Below the pieces are notes generated by a model. That model was not told the origin of the DNA, made no database searches, and worked only from the letters and a program-made list of their open reading frames with translations. This document shows, piece after piece, positions 32,327 to 42,900 of a DNA stretch of 64,000 bases (position 1 is the first letter of the stretch; the number at the start of each line of letters is the position of its first letter). A program made the position numbers and the translations under genes. Source of the DNA: Cornus controversa (Eukaryota; Streptophyta; Magnoliopsida; Cornales; Cornaceae). Location of the stretch: NCBI GenBank assembly GCA_026545225.1, contig CM048853.1, positions 15,068,755 through 15,132,754 on the forward strand. Direction: 5' to 3'.

Positions 32327-33065
32327 TGATAGGCGTTGAATGTTACGCATTCTAGCCTCTTAACTTATGTATTTTATTCTCTTAGTGATAGATTATTTTG
32401 TGATTTTACTTTGTTTTAGTGTTTTCTGTATTTTCAGGGCCTTAATGATTATTTCAGTTAAAACCGTGCTTTTGGGTTTTTAAAGAAGACATCCAAGATG
32501 GTGAGATGAAGCCTACATCAAGGAGATTCACTCAACCATTTATTTCAACTCAAATCAGCCCAAGAAAGAGGTCCAAGAGAATTACAGCTGCTTAAGAAGG
32601 TTTCGGGCCTGAAGCCCAAATCTGCGCATAATGCAGTCTTAATCCCGTTTTGGAAAACGGACCAGAAATCTTATTTCCGAGCCTCAAATCGACATTATTT
32701 CCAAATGAGGTTGAATGAAATTTGATTCTGCACACTTTTGTATTTCACGAAAATTCCGTAAAACGGACTTCTAGTGGGTCAAAAGTCGGGCCGAAGTCAG
32801 CAGGAAAAACCCATCTGATTAGTGCTGCGGGAAACCCTAATTTATTCCTAATTGGATTAGGACTTTGGTGTATTCTCTTGGAGAATAAAGTGAAGACTTG
32901 GAGGCTGAGTTGGGAGAGGGGAGAGAACACAGAGAGAGTCTAGAGGGCTGAAGAGAACAGAAACATATTGCAGAGCCATTGGAGAACGAAGTCATACGCG
33001 TAATTCAGAAAGATGATGTCTTCTTCCTCAACAGTTGAAGCTTCTTCTTCTACCATGAGCGGCTA
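32327..33065 (+). repeat. ATH-c 3' LTR, truncated
   Basis: First 739 bp of the LTR; ends at GCGGCTAG where the sequence passes into ATH-b protease. The missing 768 bp are present in the 5' LTR at 23396-24163. Confidence 0.96.
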
Positions 33066-34308
33066 GGCATGCCTCTAAAGGATCCTTAGAAAGAATAGAA
33101 GGAAGTGCTTCTTGAACAAGGTCTTCCACTACATCGACACAAAAGCACTCACTTTTGTCTTCGAATGTGTGGTGGGAAGCATTGAAGATGTTCAAGCAGA
33201 CTTTCATATTCCCGAAAGAGATGTCCATCACTCCGGTACGGCAATTAACGCAAGCGTTTGCCGTGGCCAAAAATGGATGACCTAGAATGATAGGAATATG
33301 TCGATTTGGATTTTGGACCGGTTTCGTGTCAAGGACTATGAAGTTCATCTGAAAGTAGAATTTGTCCACTTGAATGATTACATCCTCAATTATGCCACGT
33401 GGTTGCTTCACCGAGCGGTCGGCAAGTTGCAACACAACTGTGGTATGCTTAAGTTCCCCCAAACCTAGTTGTTGGTAAACTGAGAATGGAAGCAAATTGA
33501 CACTAGCCCCTAAATCAAGAAGTGCCTTTTCAAAAGATTGATTTTCGATGGTGCACGAAATGGTCGAAGCACCCAGATCTTTGAATTTAGGAGGGGCTTG
33601 GTGTTGGAAAATGGAGCTTATGTACTCAGTTAAGAGGACTTTCTTAGGAGCATTATTCCTAGATTTGCGCTTTTGAGTGCACAAGTCCTTCAAAAATTTA
33701 GCATAGGAGGAAATTTGTCGAATAGCATCAAGGAGAGGGAGATTTATCTTTACTTGTTTGAAGATCTCCATCATGTCTTGGATTTTCTCTCCTTGCTTCC
33801 CAAAATGAGAAGGTTCCTTCAATCTTTGAGGAAAAGGAACTGGAGGTTCAAAAGAAGTGTCAAGATTTGGAATTGATGACGACACAACTTCGTTTGCCTT
33901 TCCTTTTGGATTTAAGGGGATGTTATGCACATTTGGATTTAACGGAAACAATTTTGGATTTAATTGGGATTCTTTTGGATTTTTGGGTTGCTCTTGGGAT
34001 TCCTTTCTCTCTTCCTCTCCTACCTTGGAATTGATGACTTTACCACTCCTTAAGGTGGTGATTGATTGAACTTGCTCCGGAGGAGCATTACAAGATGAAG
34101 ATGATGGATCTTCAATCATATGAACACCCTTAGGATTTGCCACCAGTTGACTCGGCAACTTACCTTCCTCCCTTCTACTTAGGGCATTGGCTAGTTGCCC
34201 GATTTGAGCTTCTAACCTAGCCATAGATTGAGCATTAGCTTCCAGCTTAAAGATTGATTGAGAGTGAGTTTGCAATAAGCGGGTGTTAGCCTCAAGATTG
34301 CTTATCAC
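33066..34308 (-). pseudogene. ATH-b protease region
   Basis: Minus-strand frame with ISNLEANTRLLQTHSQSI, a Pro/Asn-rich linker and LLDLGASVNLLP (about 33485-33511), then ILGHPFLA. It matches ATH-a 4516-5762 codon for codon until the deletion junction at 33065, after KDPLEACL. Nothing downstream (RT) remains on this side. Confidence 0.92.
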
Positions 34309-34883
34309 TCTTTCTTCAAAGCCTTGGCTTCTCGGAGGAGGTGGTGGTTGTTGGTAATTGGATCTTTGATGGTAAGGTTGAGGATTTGGCCTGTACTAAG
34401 GCTGTTGCGATTGGGAATTGAAAGAATTTTGCCTTTGAAAAGAGGGACTTGATTCTTGAGGTTTCCATGAAAAAGCCGGATGATTCTTATAACCAGGATT
34501 GTACGTGTTTGAATATGGATCATTCATTTGTTTAGAGTACAAGGCAGTCGCTTGCTCTTGAGCATAATCGGGAGATTGCCCAGTAATAGGACAATCTCGC
34601 ACGAAATGTGAAGTACTATAGCAAAACGAACATCCTTCCTGATTTTGAACAGGTTGACTTGGAGTAGGCAGCCCATTTTTCATGATTAGGTCCATTTTTC
34701 GGGATAAGGCTTCTACTTGCATGGCAACCTCATCTACCCGTGAAATTTCATGTACTCCTCTACAAGGTTGGGTGGCCTTCCCTTTCCTAGTGGAGGAGCG
34801 TTGAGCAGAATTGTTGCTTAGGGTTTGAAAAAGTTTCCATGCCTCATCGGGACTTTTCAAAAGGTATCCACCTCCACACGCGG
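34309..34883 (-). pseudogene. ATH-b gag C-terminal part
   Basis: The frame starts at the CHR-b insertion with CGGGYLLKSPDEAWKLF, passes the zinc knuckle CSFCYSTSHFVRDC (about 34605-34646) and continues into the protease segment. One TAG at 34396-34398, next to PYRPNPQ. The extra upstream residues of the long ORF (to 34980) are CHR-b LTR sequence, not gag. CGCGG at 34879-34883 is the left duplication of CHR-b. Confidence 0.9.
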
Positions 34884-37800
34884 TGTAATAACCGGACCAT
34901 TTATCGGGTCGGATCCGGGTCGGGTTGATTTTATTTATATATAGTTGTTTTTCTTTAAACTTTGAAAATTCATAACTCACTCATCTTAAATCCGATTTAG
35001 GTGATTCTTTTTTTGAAATTGAGTGTTTTGAAATTTTCTTTTCAATGGAATTGATTTTATTTAGAGAATCCAAAGGAAATGAGCCCAGTTATTTCAAAGT
35101 GGAGAAAAACGATTTTTTTTTCTTATGTTGGAAAGAAAGAAATGTTCAATCTGTCGGGTTTGATTTTTATTGATTCTTGGTGATTATTTCATGTAGGGAC
35201 TCACATTTAGAGGTTTGAAATATTTTGTGTCCATTCGGAATTATTTTTCGGGTTCGTTTAGGTGAAATGGGCATTTTGGGTCCCGGCGCCGTTTTAAGGC
35301 TTCGGGACCGATTTGGTGGGCTCGTTTTGGATTTCGATGCCGAATAAATTTTTTTATTCATATTGTGACATTTTTGAATGGCATTTGAAATTTTAGAATT
35401 TTAGAAAGAAACCGGGACGCATTTGGACACCGTATGAGACATATATGATAAATATATACATAAGTGGGACAAATTGTGACTTGTGGGGCCCACATGACCC
35501 AAAAGTGAACAATTTTTTCAAGTTGCAGAACCCTTGGTCGGCAGCCCCATCTTCCTTCTTCATTTCATTTTCTCTCTCTCTCTCTCTAAGACTCCATTAA
35601 AGAAACCTTGAGATCTACTTTCTCTCTCTAGATTTTGGACCCCTTCAAGGTTGTTTTGGCTCAAGAGTCCAAGAGAAAATTTGTAGAGCTCGGCTAGGGC
35701 TATTCATTGATCAGAAAATTATCCATTTTGGGGCTCATTTGGAAGGTGTAAGATATATACAACTCCTCTTCTTCACCCCATTTTCGCATAAATTACTCCT
35801 TTGAGGTAGGGGTTTTAGTTTTAAGTTTTATTTGGCTAAAATTTACATATATTTACTCATGGAGTGTTTAGAATTTTACTTCATCTAACTCCATTTGAAA
35901 TCTCATGAATATATTGATATTGTCTCATATTTTTAATGATGATTATGTAAGCAACATGTTTTGTTTTTCTATTTATGAGATATATGAAGGATGGGTTGAT
36001 TATATGTTGAATAAAGTGCTGATTTTTGGGTTGTGGATGTATGGGTTATTTTGTGATGTTATAGTAGTTGGTGATGTATGGAGAATGGGCTGAATTTGTT
36101 GATGGAGTACATGCTGATTTTTTTTCTCCTTTTGTTGATTGTAGTACTTTGTGTTCCTCTTTAAATTTTTAAATGACTAAGAATGATTTGTGGAATATGT
36201 GTTTAAATTTGTGGTCAAGAATGTGCATTTCATATTATGTATTGCCTATATTAATGAGATTGGTTATGTCTAGAATAAGGAAATTTTGTCATACTAGGTG
36301 AAATCCTAGGACATGAATTGAGTGCAATTGCATTGTTTATATGCGTGTGAATATTGCACATGTGTTAATTTGATTGATTATGGCACAATATGTTTGGATG
36401 ATGATTTTGGGATTTGATGTCGCGTTTAAGGGTATTGTTCCTTGAGGGAAATTCTCATATATTGGCCAATTAGGGTGGTCACCGGCGGGCTAGTATCCCG
36501 GAAAGAACCATTAGGAACGTCGTCAATGGCACCTGTCCTGTTTGATGCCTAGTGCGTGCCACAAACACGTGACTTGAAGGGTGTCTTGCGAGTCAATCCC
36601 ACTTGATGATTTTGAGATTTTCGTTTATATACTTTGATATTTGAATTGCACACTTGCTTTACATGTTTTATGTATGTTAATATTACCCTTGATTAAATTG
36701 TGGAGGTTATTGTTGCAATGTCATTCCATGTTTTTAAACTATTCCAAAGATTAGGCATTTAGGGAGCATGAACCCTAGTTGCATCATTGATCACTTAATG
36801 GTTTGATATATGGTATAGTTGGCGATATAAAGCTTTTAACTTACCTTCTACTGAGCTATGAGTGGACAAGCTCACCCCCTAAACATTTTAGGTAAAGCAG
36901 TCGACACTGGAGAGAGTTGAGCCTCCATTGGTGCAACAAACTTCAAGGAGTTTCTTTTGATATTAAGGCCTCATGTAGCCTCCATTTAGTTAAATGTATA
37001 ATGAAATTTGTTTAGAAGCATTCTTGTGGCTTTTTGTACACCTAGCCACCAACTTCATGTTTAGGATTGCTTCTCCTTAAATTTCATTTCTTTTGACTCT
37101 TTTGAAGATGTGTATGTAATGACACCTAAATGTCATGTTGTATGTACAAGTTAATGATCTTGACTCATGTTGCACCATACTTCATTTTCGGATTTTGATA
37201 TCTTGAGTTGGGACTTGCCATGGATGATTTTAGATTCATATTCATGCTCATATCATGTATTAGGTTAAGTTTGGAGCAGGTTTATGGGAGAAATGGGAAG
37301 GAAAAAATTCTCTTGACAGATTGTTCACGAAAGGACTCCTTTCTGTCCAGATTTTGAAAATTTTTTTGATAGGCCTAAACTACTCCAAATGACTTGAAAT
37401 TTTTACAATGTCTTCTAATAGATGTCTAGTGTTTCAATATTAAATTTCGTGAATTTTGGAAAGCTACAGATTTTTACAAAAATTCGACAGTGTCCTGCTG
37501 TCAAATTTTGAACCCACTGTTTTGTGCTGATTTGGAAAACTCGTTTGACCCATTTTCAAAACTCTATAAATTATGAAAATTTCCAAAATTTTATCCGTTT
37601 ATGTTTATTTTCTAAATACCAAAGCCCATAATTTTATAAATTCTTTAAGGCATTCAAATGAGTCCAGCCTTGACGAAGGTCTGTTTTTAGTTCGCACCAT
37701 GTTAGCTGTTTTAACTTGTAAAACTGATTTAATTGGCATATTTTCAGCTATTTATTTTTGATCATACATGTAGTACGTTTAGTCTAGTTTCCATAGAATT

Positions 37801-37989
37801 TTAGTTTGCTCCATTTCGAGTTAAAATGAATTTGTTATGAATTTTTTTGTAATGGGTGTTCAGATTTTCTTCTAGCTGAGGGCTATTTTTTTTTATTTTT
37901 GATTCTAGTTTTATACTTTGGGCTCGGTTTGAGTCCGACAACTCTCTTTTCACCCATGGATCTCAAGTCTCGAGGTTCAGGGCATGATA
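34884..37989 (+). repeat. CHR-b 5' LTR
   Basis: 3106 bp starting TGTAATAACCGG. It ends GGCATGATA where the 3' LTR ends GGCGTGACA, so the terminal CA has been changed. It is 168 bp longer than the 3' LTR because 35325-35490 (approximately) is absent there. Contains a (CT)n stretch near 35571 and no gene. Confidence 0.95.
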
Positions 37990-37992
37990 GAT

Positions 37993-38004
37993 TGGTATCA
38001 GAGC
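37993..38004 (+). other. CHR-b primer binding site (initiator tRNA-Met)
   Basis: TGGTATCAGAGC, three bases after the LTR; exact standard initiator-Met complement. Confidence 0.93.
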
Positions 38005-38268
38005 TTTAGGCTCGAAAACTTGAGGACGACGGGTTGGTTTGGTTCATTTAAGTTCATGCATATAATCTCTTATGCATACATGAGATGGTTTTAGTATGTG
38101 CTCACATATAACGTGCTTATGTGCTTACATGATAACATGCTACTTGACTTGTATATCCTATTTATGTGTTGCATCTTCGTATGATAGCATAAGTTAAAAT
38201 AGTGTTATACATGTTGGAGTTATAGCATTTCTTTGGCATTAACACTCATGTTGACCCTTTTTAGAGCA

Positions 38269-39372
38269 ATGCCACCTAGACAACGTCCAGCCGAGGATGC
38301 GGCTGCACTTGTGAGAGAGATGGCTACGACGTTGAGAGACATAGCTAGAACTGCAGCACAAGGAGCTCAAAACGAAGCTCAAGGCGGGGGAAATAGGAAC
38401 GCCAATTCTCTTATGGATTTTCGTAGGTTGAATCCGCCTTTTTATGAGGGTGGATCAGATCCCATGGTGGCTGAGGATTGGCTAGAGCAAGTCTCAGAAA
38501 TCTTAGATGCCTTGGCAATACATGAAGACATTATCCGCATTCGGTTAGCGTCAATTCAATTGACGGGTAATGCAAAACTTTGGTGGAAGTCGACCCTCAA
38601 CATTCATGTGTTGGAGGAAATGACATAGGAGACCTTTAGGGGTCTTTTCTATGCTAAGTACTTTCCAGAATCTATTCGGGAGACATATAGGGATGAGTTT
38701 GAAACATTAATTCAGGGCAATGAGCAGAGTGTCATGGAGTATGAGACACGATTTACTTCCTTGTCTCGCTTTGCACCAGAGTTGGTGGCGACCGAGGAAT
38801 CGAAGGTCAGAAGATTCATCAAAGGGCTAAGATTTGGGATGAGGCACGAGATGACAATCTTGAACCTCAAGACTTATGCTGAAGTGGTAGAGAGGGCCTT
38901 GATGTCAGAAAGGGAAACCCAAGATGTTCAGAGGATCAGGGACTCTAAGAGACAGACCAGGATGTCAGGTTCTTTTTCAGAGGGGCAACCCAAGAAGAAA
39001 CAGAAGAGTGGTTCCAGTAGTTCATAGGGACGGCAGCAGTCGGTCCGTTCCACACATTCTATATCCAAGGGATCTACCCGGGGTAGGGAGGTCACTTGTT
39101 ATTACTATCACCAGCCTGGACATATCAGGACAGAGTGCCCACACCGTCAGGCTGTATCTGTAGGTAAACCCAACACGTGCTTTGAATGTGGCCAACCAGG
39201 ACATTTTCAAAGGGACTGTCCTCAGAAAAGAGGTGGTACACGGAGTGAGACTGGGACACAACAGTGCCCGGCACAGTCTTCAAGAGCACAGTCGGGGTTT
39301 AGGGCACTACCGCCACCAAATCCATCTCAGTCTTTCCAGAGTTCTCGTCCAGCTGGGGGATCTACCCCTAGT
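38269..39372 (+). pseudogene. CHR-b gag
   Basis: ATG at 38269 (MPPRQRPAEDAAALV) is preferred over earlier in-frame starts because CHR-a has the same PPR start region. Gag core: MVAEDWLEQV, LWWKSTLN, YETRFTSLSRFAPELV. Stops: TAG at 38626-38628, where CHR-a has TGG, and TAG at 39025-39027 in a Ser/Gln-rich stretch. There are two zinc knuckles: the first is damaged ([14 protein letters not shown], second Cys replaced by Tyr), the second intact ([14 protein letters not shown]). The frame runs straight into protease. Confidence 0.92.
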
Positions 39373-41223
39373 GTGGGCAGCCAGCAGTCCAGTTATCAGG
39401 GCGGAGGACGTCAGGGTACACAGGGTCGTGTCTTCAATTTGGCTCCAGTTCCTGAGGGGCAGACAGAGGGGTCATCCGGTGTGGTCAAAGGTACATTTCT
39501 TATGTTTAATTCATGGGCTAGAGTGTTGGTTGACTCAAGTGCTTCACATTCCATTATCTCTTCATCTTTCGCATCTGTATTGGGTCTAGATATCACTTAT
39601 TTAGACAGAGTTCTTTGTCTTGACACGCCAGTTGGAGTTACAGTGAGCCTAGACAAGGTGTGTAGGGGATGTGAGATAGAGATAGCAGGACGACAGTTGG
39701 TCTTTGATTTCATTGTCATGGACATGTCCAGTTTTGATGTCATCTTAGGGATGGACTGGTTGTCGGCCTTCCGGGCCAACATCGATTGCTATTGGGGTAG
39801 GGTGACTGTTTATACATCGGAGGATGATTGTTTTTGCTTCGTGGGAGATCGTAGTGATTTCTACAATCCCTCACTATGTGCTATAGGCAGACGAACGAGT
39901 TCGACTCTCTTCTTAGCTAACCTTTTAGCTAATAAGGACATAGAAACACAGTTAGAGTCTCCAAATGTGGTTCGTGAGTTTATGGATGTTTTTCCAGAGG
40001 AGTTGATGGAATTACCTCCTCAACGCGAAGTTGAGTTTGCCATTGATGTCATACCCGGTACGACTCCCATTTCCATGGCCCCGTATCGCATGGCACCGGC
40101 GGAGTTAAAAGAGTTGAAAGAGCAGTTGGAGGATTTACTCACGAGAGGTTTTATTAGGCCTAGTGTTTCACCTTGGGGTGCACCAGTTCTTTTTGCGAAA
40201 AAGAAAGATGGTTCACTAAGATTGTGTATCGACTACCGGAAGTTGAATAGGGTGACTATCAAAAATAAGTACCCATTGCCAAGAATTGATGATTTGTTTG
40301 ATCAGTTGAAGGGAGCACAGTGTTTTTCCAAGATTGATTTGAGATCAGGATATCATCAGTTAAGGGTTAAAGAAGAAGACATTCCTAAGACAGCTTTTTG
40401 TACCCGATATGGCCATTATGAGTTCTTAGTAATGCCATTTGGGTTGACGAATGCACCAGCGACATTCATGGACTTAATGAATAGGGTGTTTAGCGCCCAT
40501 TTGGACACTTTTATAGTGGTATTTGTGGATGACATCCTTGTGTACTCTCAGTCAGAAGAGGAGCATGAAAGTCACCTACGAATTGCATTACAGACTTTAA
40601 GGGAACACAAGTTGTATGCCAAATACGAAAAGTGTGAGTTTTGGCTACCGGAGGTAAAGTTCCTTGGGCACGTAGTTTCTGGTGGAGGCGTGTTGGTCGA
40701 TCCTTCGAAGGTTGAGGCTGTTATGAGTTGGGAGAGGCCAAAGAATGTGTTTGAGATCCGAAGTTTCTTGGGGTTAGCGGGTTATTACTGACGAATCGTA
40801 AAGGATTTCTCACGATTAGCTGCTCCTATGACCCGACTTACTCGTAAGGGGGTTAAGTTCATTTGGAACGAAGCTTGTGAGCTTGCCTTTATGAAGTTAA
40901 AGGAAAGATTGACCACATTTCCAGTGTTAGTGATTCCCAAGCGTGGCTTGGAGTATGTCATTTATTGCGATGCTTCACGGGATGGCTTAGGTTGTGTTTT
41001 AATGCAAGAGGGTAGGGTGGTTGCTTACGGGTCTAGGCAGTTGAAGACTCATGAGCAAAATTATCCTACACATGATTTGGAGCTAGCGGCAGTGATATTT
41101 GCTTTGAGGGGTTGGAGGCATTACTTGTATGGGGAAAAGTTTGAGGTATACTCCGATCACAAGAGTCTCAAGTACCTCTTTTCACAAAAGGATTTGAATC
41201 TCAGGCAGCGTAAATGGACATAA
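39373..41223 (+). pseudogene. CHR-b protease, reverse transcriptase and RNase H
   Basis: Same frame as gag. Protease motif [11 protein letters not shown] and [10 protein letters not shown] with [27 protein letters not shown] and [10 protein letters not shown] (about 40517); then RNase H with [26 protein letters not shown] and [14 protein letters not shown] at 40789-40791 interrupts the RT-RNase H connector; CHR-a has an Arg codon there. A short deletion near 41218 shifts the frame, giving TAA at 41221-41223. Confidence 0.93.
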
Positions 41224-42854
41224 AAGATTATGACTTTGATTTGCAGTACCATCCGGGGAAGGCCAATATTGTGGCTGATGCCTTGAGTAGGAAAACACGG
41301 GGAACGATGGCTAGCATTGCCATTCGGGAATGGAAGATGATGGAGGACTTTGTTGAGTTTGGGTTGTATTTCAGTGATGATGATGGAGAACCGGCCATGT
41401 TGTTTACACTTGTGGCACAACCGGCTCTAGTATGTAGGGTCATTGAGTCACAAAGGGAGGATGAAGAGGTGGATGCCATTCACACATGGATTTCAGATGG
41501 TGAGACAGTGGACGGTTGGACTCTTCACACAGATGGTGGTTTGAGATTCAAAGGACGGATGTTTGTACCAGAATCTTGTAGGGAGGATGTTCTTCAGGAG
41601 TTTCATATTTCACGTTTGGCGGTACATCCTGGTGGTACCAAAATGTATCACAATTTGAGAGGGCAGTATTGGTGGAAGGGCATGAAGGGTGATGTGGCAC
41701 GTTTTGTGGCTAGATGCCTTACTTGCCAACAAGTAAAATTCGAACACCAAAGACCAGCAGGGTTGTTGCAACCGATTCTAGTTGGAGAGTGGAAATGGGA
41801 TCATATTGCTATGGACTTTGTGAGGGGATTGCCAAAGTCTAAGGAGGGACATGACACGATTTGGGTTATTGTTGATCGGTTGACCAAATCGGCCCATTTT
41901 TTTCCTATTCGGATGACGGAGAAGATGGAGAAGCTCGCAAAACTTTATGTTGAGGAGATTGTCCGGTTACATGGGGCACCAATCTCCATTATTTCGGATA
42001 GGGATCCTCGGTTTACTTCACATTTTTGGAGGAGTTTCCAGGAGGCCCTTGATACGGAGTTGTGGTTTAGCACCGCATTCCATCCCGAGACAGATGGTCA
42101 GTCGGAGAAGACGATTCAAATTTTGGAGGATATGCTTCGGGCATGTGTTCTTGACTTTAAAGGTAGTTGGGAAGACCATCTGGCATTGGTAGAGTTTGCC
42201 TATAACAATAGCTTTCAAGCCAGTATCGGAATGGCACCGTTCGAGGCCTTGTATGGTAGACCTTGTAGGTCACCTATTTGCTGGGTGGAAGCAGGCGAGA
42301 GAACTACCTTGGGTCCAGCATTGATTTCAGAGATGGTTGAAAAAGTGAAGTTAATTAGGCAACGGTTAATTACAGCCCAAAGTCGGCAAAAGAGCTATGC
42401 CGACAAAAGGAGGAGACCTTTAGAGTTTGAAGTGGGAGACCACGTGTTTCTCAAGATTAGTCCACGCAAGGGATTGTTGTGATTTGGGCGGAGTGGCAAG
42501 TTGTCCCCACAGTTTGTTGGACCATTTGAGATCCTTCAAAGGATTGGAGAGGTTGCTTACCGGCTTGCACTACCACCACAGTTGGACAAGGTGCATGATG
42601 TCTTTCACGTCTCCATGTTGAGACGTTATGAGCCGGATCCATCACACGTGTTAGATTGGTCAGACTTGGAGTTAGAGGAGGACGTCTCCTATGAGGAGAA
42701 GCCAATTCAGATTCTTGATGCACGGGAACAGGTTCTCCGGGGCAAGACCATTCCTTTAGTCAAGGTTTTATGGCGACACCACGGGCTAGAGGAGGCTACT
42801 TGGGAGCGGGAGGATGAGCTCCGTTCCAAGTATCCAGATTTATTCACTTCTTAA
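41214..42854 (+). pseudogene. CHR-b RNase H tail and integrase with chromodomain-like end
   Basis: Continues in the shifted frame: [20 protein letters not shown] closes RNase H. Integrase: [11 protein letters not shown] and CLTCQQVK (zinc binding), AMDFVRGL, SIISDRDPRF and PETDGQSEKT (D, D, E), the GPF module (QFVGPFEILQRIGEVAY), and a C-terminal segment ending VKVLWRHHGLEEATWERE, the aromatic pattern of a chromovirus chromodomain. One TGA at 42480-42482 (CHR-a has AGG). The chromodomain would direct integration to marked chromatin. Confidence 0.93.
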
Positions 42855-42887
42855 GGTACGTTTGATTTCGCGGACGAAATCCCCTAA

Positions 42888-42900
42888 GGTGGGGAGGTTG
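42888..42900 (+). other. CHR-b polypurine tract
   Basis: AAGGTGGGGAGGT directly before the 3' LTR; the CHR-a equivalent at 48431-48442 reads AAGGGGGGAGGT. Confidence 0.85.

Larger units (their letters stand above)
22657..33065 (+). mobile_element. ATH-c: Athila-type element lacking integrase, 3' LTR truncated
   Basis: Plus-strand element inserted antisense in ATH-b integrase after CTTTG (22652-22656). Structure: 5' LTR, tRNA-Asp PBS, gag-protease-RT-RNase H frame with the integrase removed, palindromes and TATA box, intact ORF3, 3' noncoding region, PPT, and the first 739 bp of the 3' LTR. The right junction is a deletion into ATH-b, so no right-hand duplication exists. The LTRs differ at two sites in the 739 bp that can be compared, so the insertion is recent. 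Confidence 0.95.

Noticed and set aside
22224..34878. ATH-b as a complete element hidden under the insertions
   Set aside because: Protease at 33066 and integrase at 22656 should be adjacent to RT and RNase H, but these are absent on both sides of ATH-c, so a real deletion is needed.
34884..34980. Extended N-terminus of the ATH-b gag ORF (MSYEFSKF...)
   Set aside because: These codons lie in the CHR-b 5' LTR; the true gag continues at 45844.
35905..36093. 62-codon ORF repeated at 43754
   Set aside because: Part of the CHR-b LTR pair; AT-rich, no domain and not seen outside the LTR.
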